Assembly (NCBI GenBank): GCA_018820925.1
Contig: JAHJNJ010000038.1
Span: 1 to 64,000 of the forward strand
Source: Gammaproteobacteria bacterium
GTDB taxonomy: Bacteria; Pseudomonadota; Gammaproteobacteria; Burkholderiales; Gallionellaceae
Length of the DNA: 64,000 nt
Reading direction: 5' to 3'
Under the pieces are notes generated by a model, which was not told the DNA's origin, did no database searches, and worked only from the letters and a program-made list of their open reading frames with translations. Positions 51,179 to 61,070 of the stretch are shown here, piece by piece. Position 1 is the stretch's first letter. Every line of letters begins with the position of its first letter. The position numbers and the translations under genes were made by a program.

Positions 51179-52699
51179 ATGACCGCGATTCGCCAGCAGG
51201 ACTTAATCGACAGCGTCGCCGACGCGCTGCAATACATCTCCTACTACCATCCGCTCGACTACGTGCAGGCCTTGGGCCGCGCTTACGAGCGCGAGCAATC
51301 GCCCGCCGCGAAGGATGCCATCGCGCAGATCCTCACCAACTCGCGCATGAGCGCGGAAGGCCATCGCCCCCTCTGCCAGGACACCGGCATCGTCTCTGTC
51401 TTCGTCAAGGTGGGCATGGACGTGCACTGGGACGGCGCCACCATGGGTGTGTCGGACATGATCAACGAGGGCGTGCGCCGCGCCTACCTGCACCCGGACA
51501 ACATGCTGCGCGCCTCGGTGCTTGCGGATCCTGCTGGCGCGCGCAAGAACACCAAGGACAACACCCCCGCCGTCATCAACTACGAGATCGTGCCCGGCGA
51601 CAAGGTCGACATCATCCTCGCGGCCAAGGGCGGCGGCTCGGAGAACAAATCCAAGTTCGTCGCGCTCAATCCCTCCGACAGCATCGTGGACTGGGTACTG
51701 GAAACCGTGCCCGAGATGGGCGCCGGCTGGTGCCCGCCCGGCATCCTCGGCATCGGCATCGGTGGCACCGTAGACAAGGCCATGCTGCTGGCCAAGGAGG
51801 CGCTGATGGAGCCGGTGGACATGCACGAATTGCAGGCGCGCGGGGCAAAGAACCGCATCGAGGAGCTGCGCCTGGAACTGTTCGAGAAGGTCAACGCGCT
51901 GGGCATAGGCGCGCAAGGCCTGGGCGGCCTCACCACCGTGGTGGACGTGAAGATCAGGGACTATCCCACCCACGCCGCCAGCCTGCCGGTCGCCATGATC
52001 CCCAACTGCGCCGCCACGCGCCACATCCACTTCACGCTGGACGGCAACGGCCCGGCGGTGCTGACGCCGCCCTCGCTGGCCGACTGGCCGAAAGTCGAAT
52101 GGAAAGCCTCGGCCGAATCGCGCCGCGTCAACCTCGACACCATCACCCGCGAAGAGATCGCCACCTTCAAGCCGGGCGAAACGCTGCTGCTGAACGGCAA
52201 GCTGCTCACCGGCCGCGATGCCGCGCACAAGCGCATTGCCGACATGCTGAAGAAGGGCGAGAAGCTGCCGGTGGATTTCAAGAACCGTTTCATCTACTAC
52301 GTCGGTCCGGTCGATCCGGTACGCGACGAAGTGGTCGGCCCCGCCGGCCCCACGACGGCGACGCGCATGGACAAGTTCACCGAAACCATGCTGGCCGAGA
52401 CCGGACTGATCGGCATGGTGGGTAAATCCGAGCGCGGACCTGAAGCTATCGAGGCGATCAAGAAGCACAAGGCTGTGTACCTGATGGCGGTCGGCGGTGC
52501 GGCCTACCTTGTTTCCAAGGCGATCAAGGCATCGAAGGTGCTGGCGTTCGGCGATCTGGGCATGGAAGCCATCTATGAATTCACCGTGCAGGACATGCCG
52601 GTGACTGTTGCCGTGGATGTGAATGGGACTTCGGTGCATGAGACGGGGCCGAAGGAGTGGCAGGGGAGGATTGGGAAGATTCCGGTGAGGGCGGTGTGA
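51179..52699 (+). CDS. fumA: Class I (iron-sulfur) fumarate hydratase
   Basis: 506 residues, single-chain class I fumarase of the TCA cycle. The cluster ligands are expected in RPLCQDTGIV, MIPNCAATRHI and GWCPPGILGIG. The C-terminal beta domain has FIYYVGPVDPVRDEVVGPAGPTTATRMDKF. TTGGAG lies upstream of ATG 51179. Oxygen-sensitive cofactor. Confidence 0.96.
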   Translation: MTAIRQQDLIDSVADALQYISYYHPLDYVQALGRAYEREQSPAAKDAIAQILTNSRMSAEGHRPLCQDTGIVSVFVKVGMDVHWDGATMGVSDMINEGVRRAYLHPDNMLRASVLADPAGARKNTKDNTPAVINYEIVPGDKVDIILAAKGGGSENKSKFVALNPSDSIVDWVLETVPEMGAGWCPPGILGIGIGGTVDKAMLLAKEALMEPVDMHELQARGAKNRIEELRLELFEKVNALGIGAQGLGGLTTVVDVKIRDYPTHAASLPVAMIPNCAATRHIHFTLDGNGPAVLTPPSLADWPKVEWKASAESRRVNLDTITREEIATFKPGETLLLNGKLLTGRDAAHKRIADMLKKGEKLPVDFKNRFIYYVGPVDPVRDEVVGPAGPTTATRMDKFTETMLAETGLIGMVGKSERGPEAIEAIKKHKAVYLMAVGGAAYLVSKAIKASKVLAFGDLGMEAIYEFTVQDMPVTVAVDVNGTSVHETGPKEWQGRIGKIPVRAV

Positions 52700-52736
52700 T
52701 ATGTCGGCTAAATTGCGTTAGGTCCGGTGGAATATT

Positions 52737-53159
52737 ATGCGCACCTATCAATGTCCCAATTGCATGTCGAGCTTTACAGAAGCAGACAACCTCTGGGATG
52801 TGGCTATCAATTCAGATCAGTGTCCAAAATGTTCGGTACCGCTCAGCGACTTTCCTGGTACCAAACCGGAAAATATTAAATCCACTACGAATTTGCAGCC
52901 TCAAAATGGAGCATTGCTCAATATTGTGCTCTTCATAATCTGGGCAATAAGTGCCTTCATTTCGTCTGCTATAGCAATTTTGTCAGTATCTTCAATCGTG
53001 ATATCCATCGTTACCTTAGCAAGTATTGTTAGCCTTATATCGGCATTCATTCTTGCATTTAATCAAAAGACGGTAACCGCATTCGTTGTTGCCTTTGTGT
53101 CAGCGCCAGCCACAATTGGCATTCTCATGGCATATATCTATGTGGTGGTGAGGCTTTGA
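52737..53159 (+). CDS. Small zinc-ribbon membrane protein, function unknown
   Basis: 140 residues. The N-terminal zinc ribbon (CPNCMSSF...CPKCSVPL) is followed by three hydrophobic segments that cover most of the rest. Codon use is clearly AT-richer than its neighbours (many ATA, TTA, AAT), suggesting recent acquisition. GGTGGAA precedes the ATG. Located between fumarase and a cluster of repeats. Confidence 0.7.
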   Translation: MRTYQCPNCMSSFTEADNLWDVAINSDQCPKCSVPLSDFPGTKPENIKSTTNLQPQNGALLNIVLFIIWAISAFISSAIAILSVSSIVISIVTLASIVSLISAFILAFNQKTVTAFVVAFVSAPATIGILMAYIYVVVRL

Positions 53160-53173
53160 GTAAGTAAGCAAGC

Positions 53174-53204
53174 GTAGGATGGGTTGAGCGTAGCGATACC
53201 CATC
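53174..53204 (+). repeat. Dispersed repeat arm, left member of an outer pair
   Basis: GTAGGATGGGTTGAGCG, followed by TAGCGATACCCATC. The inverted partner lies at 53771-53802; between them are the 468-bp fold-back element and further small repeats. Confidence 0.85.
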
Positions 53205-53211
53205 AAAAACC

Positions 53212-53679
53212 GCCGGGGGTTGCCCGGCAGCAAGTCACTTTTCTCGTCTTGCCGAGAAAAGTAACCAAAAGAGGGCGCCCCCGGTGCGCCGCCCACTGCG
53301 TGGGTTCCCTGCGTTGCTCGAACAGCCGGGCCTCCTCATAAACTCGCACGATCCGCTTCGCGGCCACGTGCTCAAACATATTCGTCGGACTACCCCCGGC
53401 TGTCCTGCGCTACTCGGCGGTGCACAGGGGAAGGAAAGTCAAAGGCGGTTTTGTGTGCGCTTCGCGCACGCTTTTTTTTTGGGGTTTTGGCGAGGCGGGC
53501 ATTACCCGCCTCGCTGGTTTTGGGGTTCGGCTTTTGACTTTTTTCTCCCCTGTGCGCAGCCCCGCTTGTTTGCGAAATGTCGAGGGAACCCCGAAGGGGC
53601 GGCGCACCGGGGGCGTCCTCTTTTGGTTACTTTTCTCGGCAAGACGAGAAAAGTGACTTGCCGCCGGGCAACCCCCGGC
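53212..53679. mobile_element. 468-bp fold-back (MITE-like) element with 83-bp terminal inverted repeats
   Basis: Left arm 53212-53294 and right arm 53597-53679 are inverted copies with 2 mismatches in 83. Each arm itself carries TTTTCTCG / CGAGAAAA. The interior continues the symmetry: TGCACAGGGGAAGGAAAGTC (about 53421) pairs imperfectly with GACTTTTTTCTCCCCTGTGCG, and the centre is the perfect hairpin GCGAGGCGGG / CCCGCCTCGC (53490-53514). No transposase is encoded. Short open frames cross it in several phases but show no protein-like composition. Confidence 0.75.
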
Positions 53680-53700
53680 AATCGTTAATTGCAGCCATTC

Positions 53701-53729
53701 ATGCTTCGACAGGCTCAGCACGAACGGCT
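53701..53729. repeat. Short dispersed repeat unit (TTCGACAGGCTCAGCACGAA)
   Basis: A unit of a kind seen in many proteobacterial genomes next to genes; a related, diverged copy is in the mnmC linker. Another such unit, GGATTCCGGCCTTCGCCGGA, follows at 53810-53832. Confidence 0.5.
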
Positions 53730-53770
53730 GAAGCTGTCGGACCACCCCCGACGGTGTTTGCTCTTCGATT

Positions 53771-53802
53771 GTTGGGTATCGCTTTCGCTCAACCCAACCT
53801 AC
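53771..53802 (-). repeat. Dispersed repeat arm, right member of the outer pair
   Basis: GTTGGGTATCGCTTTCGCTC, followed by AACCCAACCTAC: inverted copy of the arm at 53174-53204 with small changes. Confidence 0.85.
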
Positions 53803-53966
53803 AAATGCTGGATTCCGGCCTTCGCCGGAGCGGCGCACAAGAGGAAAGGGGCAGCACCCGATAGGGCCTTTGCCGACTCCTTTCATGGATTTATCCCCGC
53901 TTTTCGACTATCATGCGACCTCGTTTTCGGGCGGCTATTCGCCCGCAGGACAAAGATTTCACGAAT

Positions 53967-54064
53967 TGGCGGGTCTCCCCGCATTGCGACATGGTGAACC
54001 TGGTCAGGTCCGGAAGGAAGCAGCCACAGCCAATCGTTGCAAGTGCCGGGGGTAAGGCTCGCCT
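53967..54064 (+). ncRNA. ffs: Signal recognition particle RNA (4.5S, small bacterial type)
   Basis: The invariant core GGTCAGGTCCGGAAGGAAGC with the GGAA tetraloop is present at 54002-54021, together with the symmetric and asymmetric loop sequences. The ends pair as GGCGGGTCT (53968-53976) with AGGCTCGCC (54055-54063). About 98 nt, directly upstream of dnaX, a conserved position for ffs in proteobacteria. Confidence 0.95.
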
Positions 54065-54112
54065 CCTTATTTATCGAGGGTGTTGCACTCGACAGGCGGA
54101 GGGTAGGGCGTT

Positions 54113-55726
54113 ATGTCAGCGACTTCAGTTCTAGCGCGCAAATGGCGTCCGAGGAACTTTGCCCAGTTGGCGGGGCAGGAGCATGTCGTGCAGGCGCTGA
54201 CCAACGCGCTCATGCAGAACCGCCTGCACCATGCCTACCTCTTTACCGGCACGCGCGGCGTGGGCAAGACCACCATCGCGCGCATCTTTGCAAAATCCCT
54301 GAATTGCGAGAACGGCATCACTGCCGAGCCTTGCGGCGTATGCGGTGCCTGTACCGAGATCGACAGCGGACGCTTCGTTGACCTGATCGAGCTGGATGCG
54401 GCATCCAACACGCAAGTCGACAATATGCGCGAACTGCTTGAAAGCGCGCTGTATGCGCCGACCAGCGGACGTTTCAAGGTGTACATCATCGACGAAGTGC
54501 ACATGTTGTCGAAGTCGGCCTTCAACGCCATGTTGAAGACGCTGGAAGAACCGCCGTCGCATGTGAAGTTCATTCTCGCCACTACCGATCCGCAGAAGAT
54601 CCCCGTTACTGTGCTGTCGCGCTGCCTGCAGTTCAACCTCAAGCAGTTACCGCCCGCGCTGATTAACACCCATCTGCAATACGTGCTGGGGCAGGAGAAT
54701 ATCCCGTTTGAGATGGGTGCGCTGAATCTGGTGGCGCGTGCCGCCCAAGGCAGCATGCGCGATGCGCTGAGCCTGCTGGACCAGGCCATCGCTTATTCTT
54801 CGGGCAAGGTGGACGAGGCGCTGGTGCGCACCATGCTGGGGGCGATCGACCAGGGTTACCTGTTCGACCTGTTGCAGACCTTGCGCGCGGGAGACGGCGC
54901 AGGTCTGTTGCGCATTGCCGACGACATGGCGATTCGCAGCATCGCGTTCGAGGCAGCCTTGCAGGATCTGGCGACCTTGCTGCACCGCATCGCGCTGGCG
55001 CAGACCATCCCCAATGCCATTCCGGACGACGAGCCGGAGCGCGCGCGCCTGCTGGAACTGGCGCAGCAGTTCACGCCGGAAGAGATTCAACTGAATTACC
55101 AGATTGTCATCCACGGGCGCAACGAGATCGACTTGGCACCGGACGAATATGCCGGTTTCACCATGACCTTGTTGCGCATGCTGGCCTTTGCACCGCAAGG
55201 CGCGCAAACGAGTGCCTGCCAGGCTGCGCCAAAAACTGCGCCGGCAACGATGCCCAAAGCCGCATCCACTGCGGCCAAACACGTGGCCGCCGAACCTGCG
55301 CCCGTGATGCAGTCGGTGCCTGTGCAGACTGCGGCAAGCGGCACCGATCTGGACTGGAATACCCTGCTGTCTCAGCTCAACCTGCAAGGCATGGCGCGCG
55401 AACTGGCCAAGAACAGCGTGCTGGCGAGTTTTACTGATGGCCGGGTGGTGCTGAACCTGGCACCGCAGCACAAACATCTGCAAAGCAACAAGATCGCGCA
55501 GGATAAGCTGCAGGCGGCGCTCAGCGAGTATTTCGTCAAGCCGATCAAACTGGCTGTTCAATTGGGCGAGACGAAGGATGTCGCCACCCCTGCCGCCGTT
55601 GAGCAGCATGAAAAACAGACGCGCCAGCAGCAGGCAGAAGAAGCAATCAAGCAGGACAGCTTCGTGCGCGAAGCACAGGCGCACCTGGGTGCGCAGGTGA
55701 TCGAGAGTTCGATCAGGCCCGTATAA
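54113..55726 (+). CDS. dnaX: DNA polymerase III subunits gamma and tau
   Basis: 537 residues. Clamp-loader ATPase with Walker A GTRGVGKTT, zinc module C-x8-C-x2-C-x2-C region (NCENGITAEPCGVCGAC), Walker B IIDEVHMLS and sensor SRC. The C-terminal third is Ala/Pro/Gln-rich as in tau. Followed by ybaB-recR after a repeat pair. Confidence 0.96.
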   Translation: MSATSVLARKWRPRNFAQLAGQEHVVQALTNALMQNRLHHAYLFTGTRGVGKTTIARIFAKSLNCENGITAEPCGVCGACTEIDSGRFVDLIELDAASNTQVDNMRELLESALYAPTSGRFKVYIIDEVHMLSKSAFNAMLKTLEEPPSHVKFILATTDPQKIPVTVLSRCLQFNLKQLPPALINTHLQYVLGQENIPFEMGALNLVARAAQGSMRDALSLLDQAIAYSSGKVDEALVRTMLGAIDQGYLFDLLQTLRAGDGAGLLRIADDMAIRSIAFEAALQDLATLLHRIALAQTIPNAIPDDEPERARLLELAQQFTPEEIQLNYQIVIHGRNEIDLAPDEYAGFTMTLLRMLAFAPQGAQTSACQAAPKTAPATMPKAASTAAKHVAAEPAPVMQSVPVQTAASGTDLDWNTLLSQLNLQGMARELAKNSVLASFTDGRVVLNLAPQHKHLQSNKIAQDKLQAALSEYFVKPIKLAVQLGETKDVATPAAVEQHEKQTRQQQAEEAIKQDSFVREAQAHLGAQVIESSIRPV

Positions 55727-55744
55727 CAACACCGGAGGAAGTGT

Positions 55745-55823
55745 GTAGGATGGGTTGAGCGTAGCGATACCCATCGCTAATGTTGAAATAATGATGGGTA
55801 TTGCTACGCTCAACCCATCCTAC
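55745..55823. repeat. Dispersed inverted repeat, copy 4 (both arms)
   Basis: Left arm 55745-55775 and right arm 55793-55823 are inverted copies with one mismatch in 31, separated by 17 nt, in the dnaX-ybaB gap. Same family as at 50031 and 53174/53771. Confidence 0.88.
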
Positions 55824-55872
55824 GATTTTTGGTTCCGGCTTGTCCGGCTTGGGATAACAGGAGGAAGTGGAA

Positions 55873-56196
55873 ATGATGAAGGGCGGAATTGCCGGGTTGA
55901 TGAAGCAGGCGCAACAGATGCAGGCAAACATGAAGAAGGCGCAGGATGAACTGGCCACCGTCGAGGTGGAAGGGCAGTCCGGTTCCGGCATGGTCAAGGT
56001 CACCATGACTTGTGCGCATGAAGTGCGCCGCGTGAATCTGGATCAGAGCGTGCTGGACGACAAGGAAATGCTGGAAGACCTGATCGTGGCCGCACTGAAC
56101 GATGCCCACAAGAAAGTGGCCGAGACTTCGCAGAAGCGCATGAGCGGATTTACTGCCGGGATGAATCTGCCGCCGGGCATGAGCCTGCCGTTTTAA
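55873..56196 (+). CDS. ybaB: YbaB/EbfC nucleoid-associated protein
   Basis: 107 residues; [22 protein letters not shown] and the [17 protein letters not shown] block identify the family. AGGAGG at 55859-55864 sets the start at 55873. Its stop overlaps recR (TAATG). The dnaX-ybaB-recR order is widely conserved and linked to recombination repair. Confidence 0.96.
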   Translation: MMKGGIAGLMKQAQQMQANMKKAQDELATVEVEGQSGSGMVKVTMTCAHEVRRVNLDQSVLDDKEMLEDLIVAALNDAHKKVAETSQKRMSGFTAGMNLPPGMSLPF

Positions 56197-56795
56197 TGAA
56201 TACACCGTCCAGTCTGGAAGACCTGATCGGCGCTCTGCGCTGTCTGCCGGGCGTTGGGCCGAAATCCGCACAGCGCATGGCTTATCACCTCCTGCAACGC
56301 GACCGGCAGGGTGCTTTGCATCTGGCGCATGCGCTTGATCATGCGGTGGAGAGCGTCAGGCACTGCAGCAAGTGCAACAATTTTTCCGAGGAAGAGATTT
56401 GTTCCATGTGCAGCTCGGCGCGGCGCGAGACCGACATGCTGTGTGTGGTGGAGATGCCGGCAGACCTGTTGATGATGGAGCAGGCGCAATGCTATCGCGG
56501 GATGTACTTTGTGTTGATGGGACGTCTTTCGCCGCTGGATGGCGTGGGTGCCCGGGAACTACCGTTGGAGCGTTTGCTCCAACGAGCCCGGGAATTGGCG
56601 TGCGAGGTGATCCTGGCGACCAATTTCACGGTCGAGGGGGAAGCTACGGCGCATTACATCGCGACGCTGTTGCGCGCGCAGGGTATCAAGGTGTCGCGTA
56701 TCGCGCGCGGTTTGCCGGTCGGCGGCGAGCTGGAACATGTGGATAGCGGGACCTTGGCGCAAGCCGTGCTGGAAAGAAGAGCGGTGACAGAATGA
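56196..56795 (+). CDS. recR: Recombination mediator RecR
   Basis: 199 residues: helix-hairpin-helix at the N-terminus ([17 protein letters not shown]), the Cys4 zinc finger ([16 protein letters not shown]), then a Toprim domain with [12 protein letters not shown]. Loads RecA with RecF and RecO. Overlaps both neighbours. Confidence 0.97.
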   Translation: MNTPSSLEDLIGALRCLPGVGPKSAQRMAYHLLQRDRQGALHLAHALDHAVESVRHCSKCNNFSEEEICSMCSSARRETDMLCVVEMPADLLMMEQAQCYRGMYFVLMGRLSPLDGVGARELPLERLLQRARELACEVILATNFTVEGEATAHYIATLLRAQGIKVSRIARGLPVGGELEHVDSGTLAQAVLERRAVTE

Positions 56796-57637
56796 TGGAG
56801 CAAGCCGAAACAAGCATGCAACCGGGCGAGCGCCTGCAAAAGGTGCTGGCGCAGGCGGGCATCGGTTCGCGCCGCGAGATGGAAGCCTGGATCGAAGCCG
56901 GCAGGGTCGCCGTGAACGGCGCGGTGGCAAAGTTGGGAATGCGTGTCTCCGAGGGCGACAAAGTGCAGGTGGATGGACGCCAGATTCGCTTGCAGCTTCA
57001 AGCCGAACAAACCATGCCGCGCGTTCTGCTGTATCACAAACAGGAAGGCGAGATTGTCAGCCGCGACGACCCGAAAGAACGCGCCAATGTGTTCGATGCG
57101 TTGCCTAAATTGCGCGGACAAAAATGGATTGCCATCGGGCGTTTGGATTTCAATACCAGCGGTCTGCTTATTTTCACGACCTCGGGAGAACTGGCCAATC
57201 GCCTGATGCACCCGCGTTTCGAGGTGGAGCGCGAGTATGCGGTGCGCGTGCAGGGCGAGATGACGCTGGATCAGATGCATCAGATGACCAAAGACGGGAT
57301 TGAACTGGAAGACGGCCTGGTGCGTTTCGAGAAACTCAGCGACGAGGGCGGCGAAGGTTTTAATCACTGGTATCGCCTGGTGCTCAAGGAGGGGCGCAAT
57401 CGCGTGGTGCGCCGCACCTTTGAGGCGCTGGGTTTGCCGGTAAGCCGTTTGATGCGTGTGCGCTTCGGGATCGTCAATCTGCCACCGCGCATAAAGCGCG
57501 GGATGATGGTCGAGTTGGAGGATGGAGAGGTGAGGAAAATTCTTGAGTGGGTGGGTTTGCCTGCCGGGGTTGCCAGGCAGGTGGTTGACGGTGGACGAGG
57601 CAATAAACTTCAACGCGCACGAATTAGAAAAAATTAA
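56792..57637 (+). CDS. rluB: 23S rRNA pseudouridine synthase RluB type
   Basis: 281 residues with an N-terminal S4 domain ([22 protein letters not shown]), catalytic [17 protein letters not shown] and [16 protein letters not shown]. RluB modifies U2605 of 23S rRNA. Coupled to recR by ATGA. Its last 47 nt overlap a possible small gene. Confidence 0.93.
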   Translation: MMEQAETSMQPGERLQKVLAQAGIGSRREMEAWIEAGRVAVNGAVAKLGMRVSEGDKVQVDGRQIRLQLQAEQTMPRVLLYHKQEGEIVSRDDPKERANVFDALPKLRGQKWIAIGRLDFNTSGLLIFTTSGELANRLMHPRFEVEREYAVRVQGEMTLDQMHQMTKDGIELEDGLVRFEKLSDEGGEGFNHWYRLVLKEGRNRVVRRTFEALGLPVSRLMRVRFGIVNLPPRIKRGMMVELEDGEVRKILEWVGLPAGVARQVVDGGRGNKLQRARIRKN

Positions 57638-57725
57638 AGCTGGCGAGATTGACGAAAGTGTCGTTAAAATCCGATACTTGAGCAGTATTGTTAGAGAAAA
57701 CGGCAAACTGGCCGTTAATATTTAA
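57591..57725 (+). CDS. Possible 44-residue acidic protein upstream of the adenylate cyclase
   Basis: GTG start with AGGTGG 6 nt upstream. The product is charged and soluble, beginning [20 protein letters not shown] (GTG read as Met) and ending KLAVNI; it ends 11 nt before the cyclase gene. Base composition is AT-richer than rluB. No family recognised. It may be a real partner of the cyclase or chance. Confidence 0.35.
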   Translation: MDEAINFNAHELEKIKAGEIDESVVKIRYLSSIVRENGKLAVNI

Positions 57726-57736
57726 GAGCGGGAACA

Positions 57737-58954
57737 ATGGAAGAGCGTGGCAACAAGACCATCATCTGCAGTGTATTTTTTCTGGATATCGTTGAATATT
57801 CAAAGAAATCCGTTGCAGGGCAGATTTCGCTGAAAGAGCGTTTCAATGCCTTTTTGTCCATTGCGATCCGTGATGTGCCTGTCAACGACCGCATCATTCT
57901 CGATACCGGTGATGGTGCGGCCATCAGTTTCCTCGGCGATATCAGCGATGCCTTGCACGCTGCGCTGAGCATGCGCAGCAGCCTGTTGAACGAAGGCGTG
58001 CGTATGGAGCCGCCGTTGCTGGTGCGCATCGGCGTCAATCTCGGGCCGGTGCGTTTGGTCAAGGATATCAACGGACAGCCGAATATTGTCGGCGACGGAA
58101 TCAATGTTGCACAGCGCGTGATGGGTTTTTCCGATCCCGGACAGATTCTGGTCTCGCGTTCCTACTACGACGCGGTGTCGCGCTTGTCGCCGGAATACGC
58201 GGGCATGTTCCACTATCAAGGTTCGCGTACCGACAAACATGTGCGCGAACATGAGGTGTACGCGATCGGTTACCCCGGCGATTTCACCTCGACACAGCGG
58301 AGTCTGTCCAAACAATCCAAGTACCTCGGAGCGACGGGCTTGAATGCGGTGATGTTCAAGCTGGAAAGTTACTGGGACAGGCTTGTGCACAATATGGCCA
58401 AGTGGGAGCGTCGCGGGATTGAGATTTACGGAAACGCAACCCGCAGGCAGCGCATGGCTATTATCGGAACTGCGTCCGTTGTCCTGCTTTCATTACTGAC
58501 GGTACTGACAGTCAAGCTGGTGAGTAGTCCGGCAGGGCAACCTGCAGCATTGTCTTCGCCACAAGCAAAGCTCGCAGACGAAAATACCCAATCGGCGGCC
58601 AACGCGAATGCCTTGACTGATAGCAAGGCGCAGTCTGCCAAAACTGAGGATGCAGCAAACAAAAAGGCTGCGTCTCCCGAGAAAAAGGTGCAGGGCGTCA
58701 AGAAGAGCTCTCGAGTGCGAACTCTGGTTGAAACGACGGGTGCGCCGGCGGTGCTGAATCTGGTGATTGTGCCGTGGGGAGAGGTGTATCTGGATGGTAG
58801 AATGCAAGGGGTCAGTCCGCCGCTGCTGGAGTTGCAGGTTGTGGCGGGCAGGCATGTGTTGAAAGTGCGCAACACGACATTCCCGGAGTTCACCAAAGTC
58901 ATCAAGGTGAAATCGGGCGAAAAAATCAAAATCAGGTATAGCTTCGCCAAGTAG
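57737..58954 (+). CDS. Class III adenylate/guanylate cyclase with membrane helix and PEGA domain
   Basis: 405 residues. The N-terminal cyclase homology domain has metal-binding Asp residues D17 (FLDIVEYS) and D59 (DTGDGAAISF) and a transition-state Asn/Arg pair in GDGINVAQR (N123, R127). One membrane helix follows at 241-260, then an Ala/Lys-rich linker and a C-terminal PEGA domain (about 335-405; GEVYLDGRMQGVSP). Cytoplasmic cyclase and periplasmic PEGA. Whether it makes cAMP or cGMP is not decided here. Confidence 0.85.
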   Translation: MEERGNKTIICSVFFLDIVEYSKKSVAGQISLKERFNAFLSIAIRDVPVNDRIILDTGDGAAISFLGDISDALHAALSMRSSLLNEGVRMEPPLLVRIGVNLGPVRLVKDINGQPNIVGDGINVAQRVMGFSDPGQILVSRSYYDAVSRLSPEYAGMFHYQGSRTDKHVREHEVYAIGYPGDFTSTQRSLSKQSKYLGATGLNAVMFKLESYWDRLVHNMAKWERRGIEIYGNATRRQRMAIIGTASVVLLSLLTVLTVKLVSSPAGQPAALSSPQAKLADENTQSAANANALTDSKAQSAKTEDAANKKAASPEKKVQGVKKSSRVRTLVETTGAPAVLNLVIVPWGEVYLDGRMQGVSPPLLELQVVAGRHVLKVRNTTFPEFTKVIKVKSGEKIKIRYSFAK

Positions 58955-58985
58955 GTTTGGTGATCGAAAGAATAGGGGAATTTGG

Positions 58986-59384
58986 ATGTTGGGTCGCCGT
59001 AGTACTTTACTGGGCGTGATGTTGGTATGGGTGCTGGCAGGTTGTCGGGCTCTGAATACCTGTGACGAGTGCTGGTGGTACAACAGGACTCCCGGCCACA
59101 AGCTGACCAAGGGCGTCGAAAACTACGAAGAAGGTAATTATTATGCCTCGGTAGAAGCCTTGAACAATGTGTTACAAACGAAACTGGCCGACAGGGATGA
59201 TAAGGTGAGTGCGTATAAATATCTGGCGTTTATTCATTGCGTCTCCGGGAGGGAGAAGATGTGCTATGAGTCTTTCCGCAGGGCACTGGCTTTGAATCCG
59301 CGTTTTGAACTGACACCGGCCGAGGCAGGGCATCCGGTGTGGGGGCCGGTGTTTCGCAGTGCAAAAGCCAAATTTGGCAAATAA
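58986..59384 (+). CDS. TPR-like lipoprotein (TssQ-like)
   Basis: 132 residues with a lipobox LAGC at C20, then a helical repeat part (GVENYEEGNYYASVEALNNVL...KYLAFIHCVSG...YESFRRALALNPRFEL) resembling one TPR unit. Proteins like this have been named TssQ when beside type VI secretion genes, but no such genes are in the window. It lies between a PEGA cyclase and a Ser/Thr kinase. Confidence 0.75.
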   Translation: MLGRRSTLLGVMLVWVLAGCRALNTCDECWWYNRTPGHKLTKGVENYEEGNYYASVEALNNVLQTKLADRDDKVSAYKYLAFIHCVSGREKMCYESFRRALALNPRFELTPAEAGHPVWGPVFRSAKAKFGK

Positions 59385-59402
59385 CTATTCCTCGCTGGAA
59401 AC

Positions 59403-60608
<1,206 letters not shown>

Positions 60609-60629
60609 TCGTTCCTGATCCTGGCTGGT

Positions 60630-61070
60630 ATGCAGCTATACTACAAATTACGACCATCCCGTGCGCTTGCGCTTCTGCTCTTCTTTCTCTGTGCAATGTC
60701 GCTTGTTTCGATATGGATGCTGACATTGCCCGGTTTCTGGTTACTTGTGCTGACTGCGGCAATGTTGGGTTCGATTGGCTATGGCCTGCTGCTTTACGCT
60801 AGCTTGAGCATGGCGCATTCGTGCGTGGCATTCCGCATGGAAGGCCAGACGGAGATCGTGATGGTATTACGCAGTGGCAGACACTTGCCGGGCCGGATTT
60901 CTCCGGATAGTTTTGTTACTCCCTATCTTGTCATACTGAATGTTGTACTGAGCGAACAGCGCAGAGGCCGCAGCCTGTTGATTTTGCCTGATACCATGGG
61001 GGCGGAAAGTTTCCGGCGTTTGCGCGTTGCGTTGAAATGGGGCGATAAAGCCGGTCAGTCCGCTACATAG
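60630..61070 (+). CDS. ygfX: YgfX/CptA-family membrane protein
   Basis: 146 residues with two membrane segments at the N-terminus ([20 protein letters not shown] and [20 protein letters not shown]), then a small cytoplasmic domain with [20 protein letters not shown]. YgfX relatives near nadB-rpoE are frequent in betaproteobacteria; in E. coli the YgfX/SdhE pair has been described as toxin and antitoxin. No sdhE is next to it here. Its 3' end overlaps nadB by 16 nt in convergent orientation. Confidence 0.75.
   Translation: MQLYYKLRPSRALALLLFFLCAMSLVSIWMLTLPGFWLLVLTAAMLGSIGYGLLLYASLSMAHSCVAFRMEGQTEIVMVLRSGRHLPGRISPDSFVTPYLVILNVVLSEQRRGRSLLILPDTMGAESFRRLRVALKWGDKAGQSAT

Noticed and set aside
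51203-52639. 478-codon open frame antisense to fumarase
   Set aside because: Mirror frame of a very GC-rich gene.
53284-53688. 134-codon ORF inside the fold-back element (and a 158-codon one on the minus strand)
   Set aside because: Open in several frames because the element is GC-rich and symmetrical; composition is Arg/Pro/Phe-rich without family features, and the ORF runs through the inverted arm.
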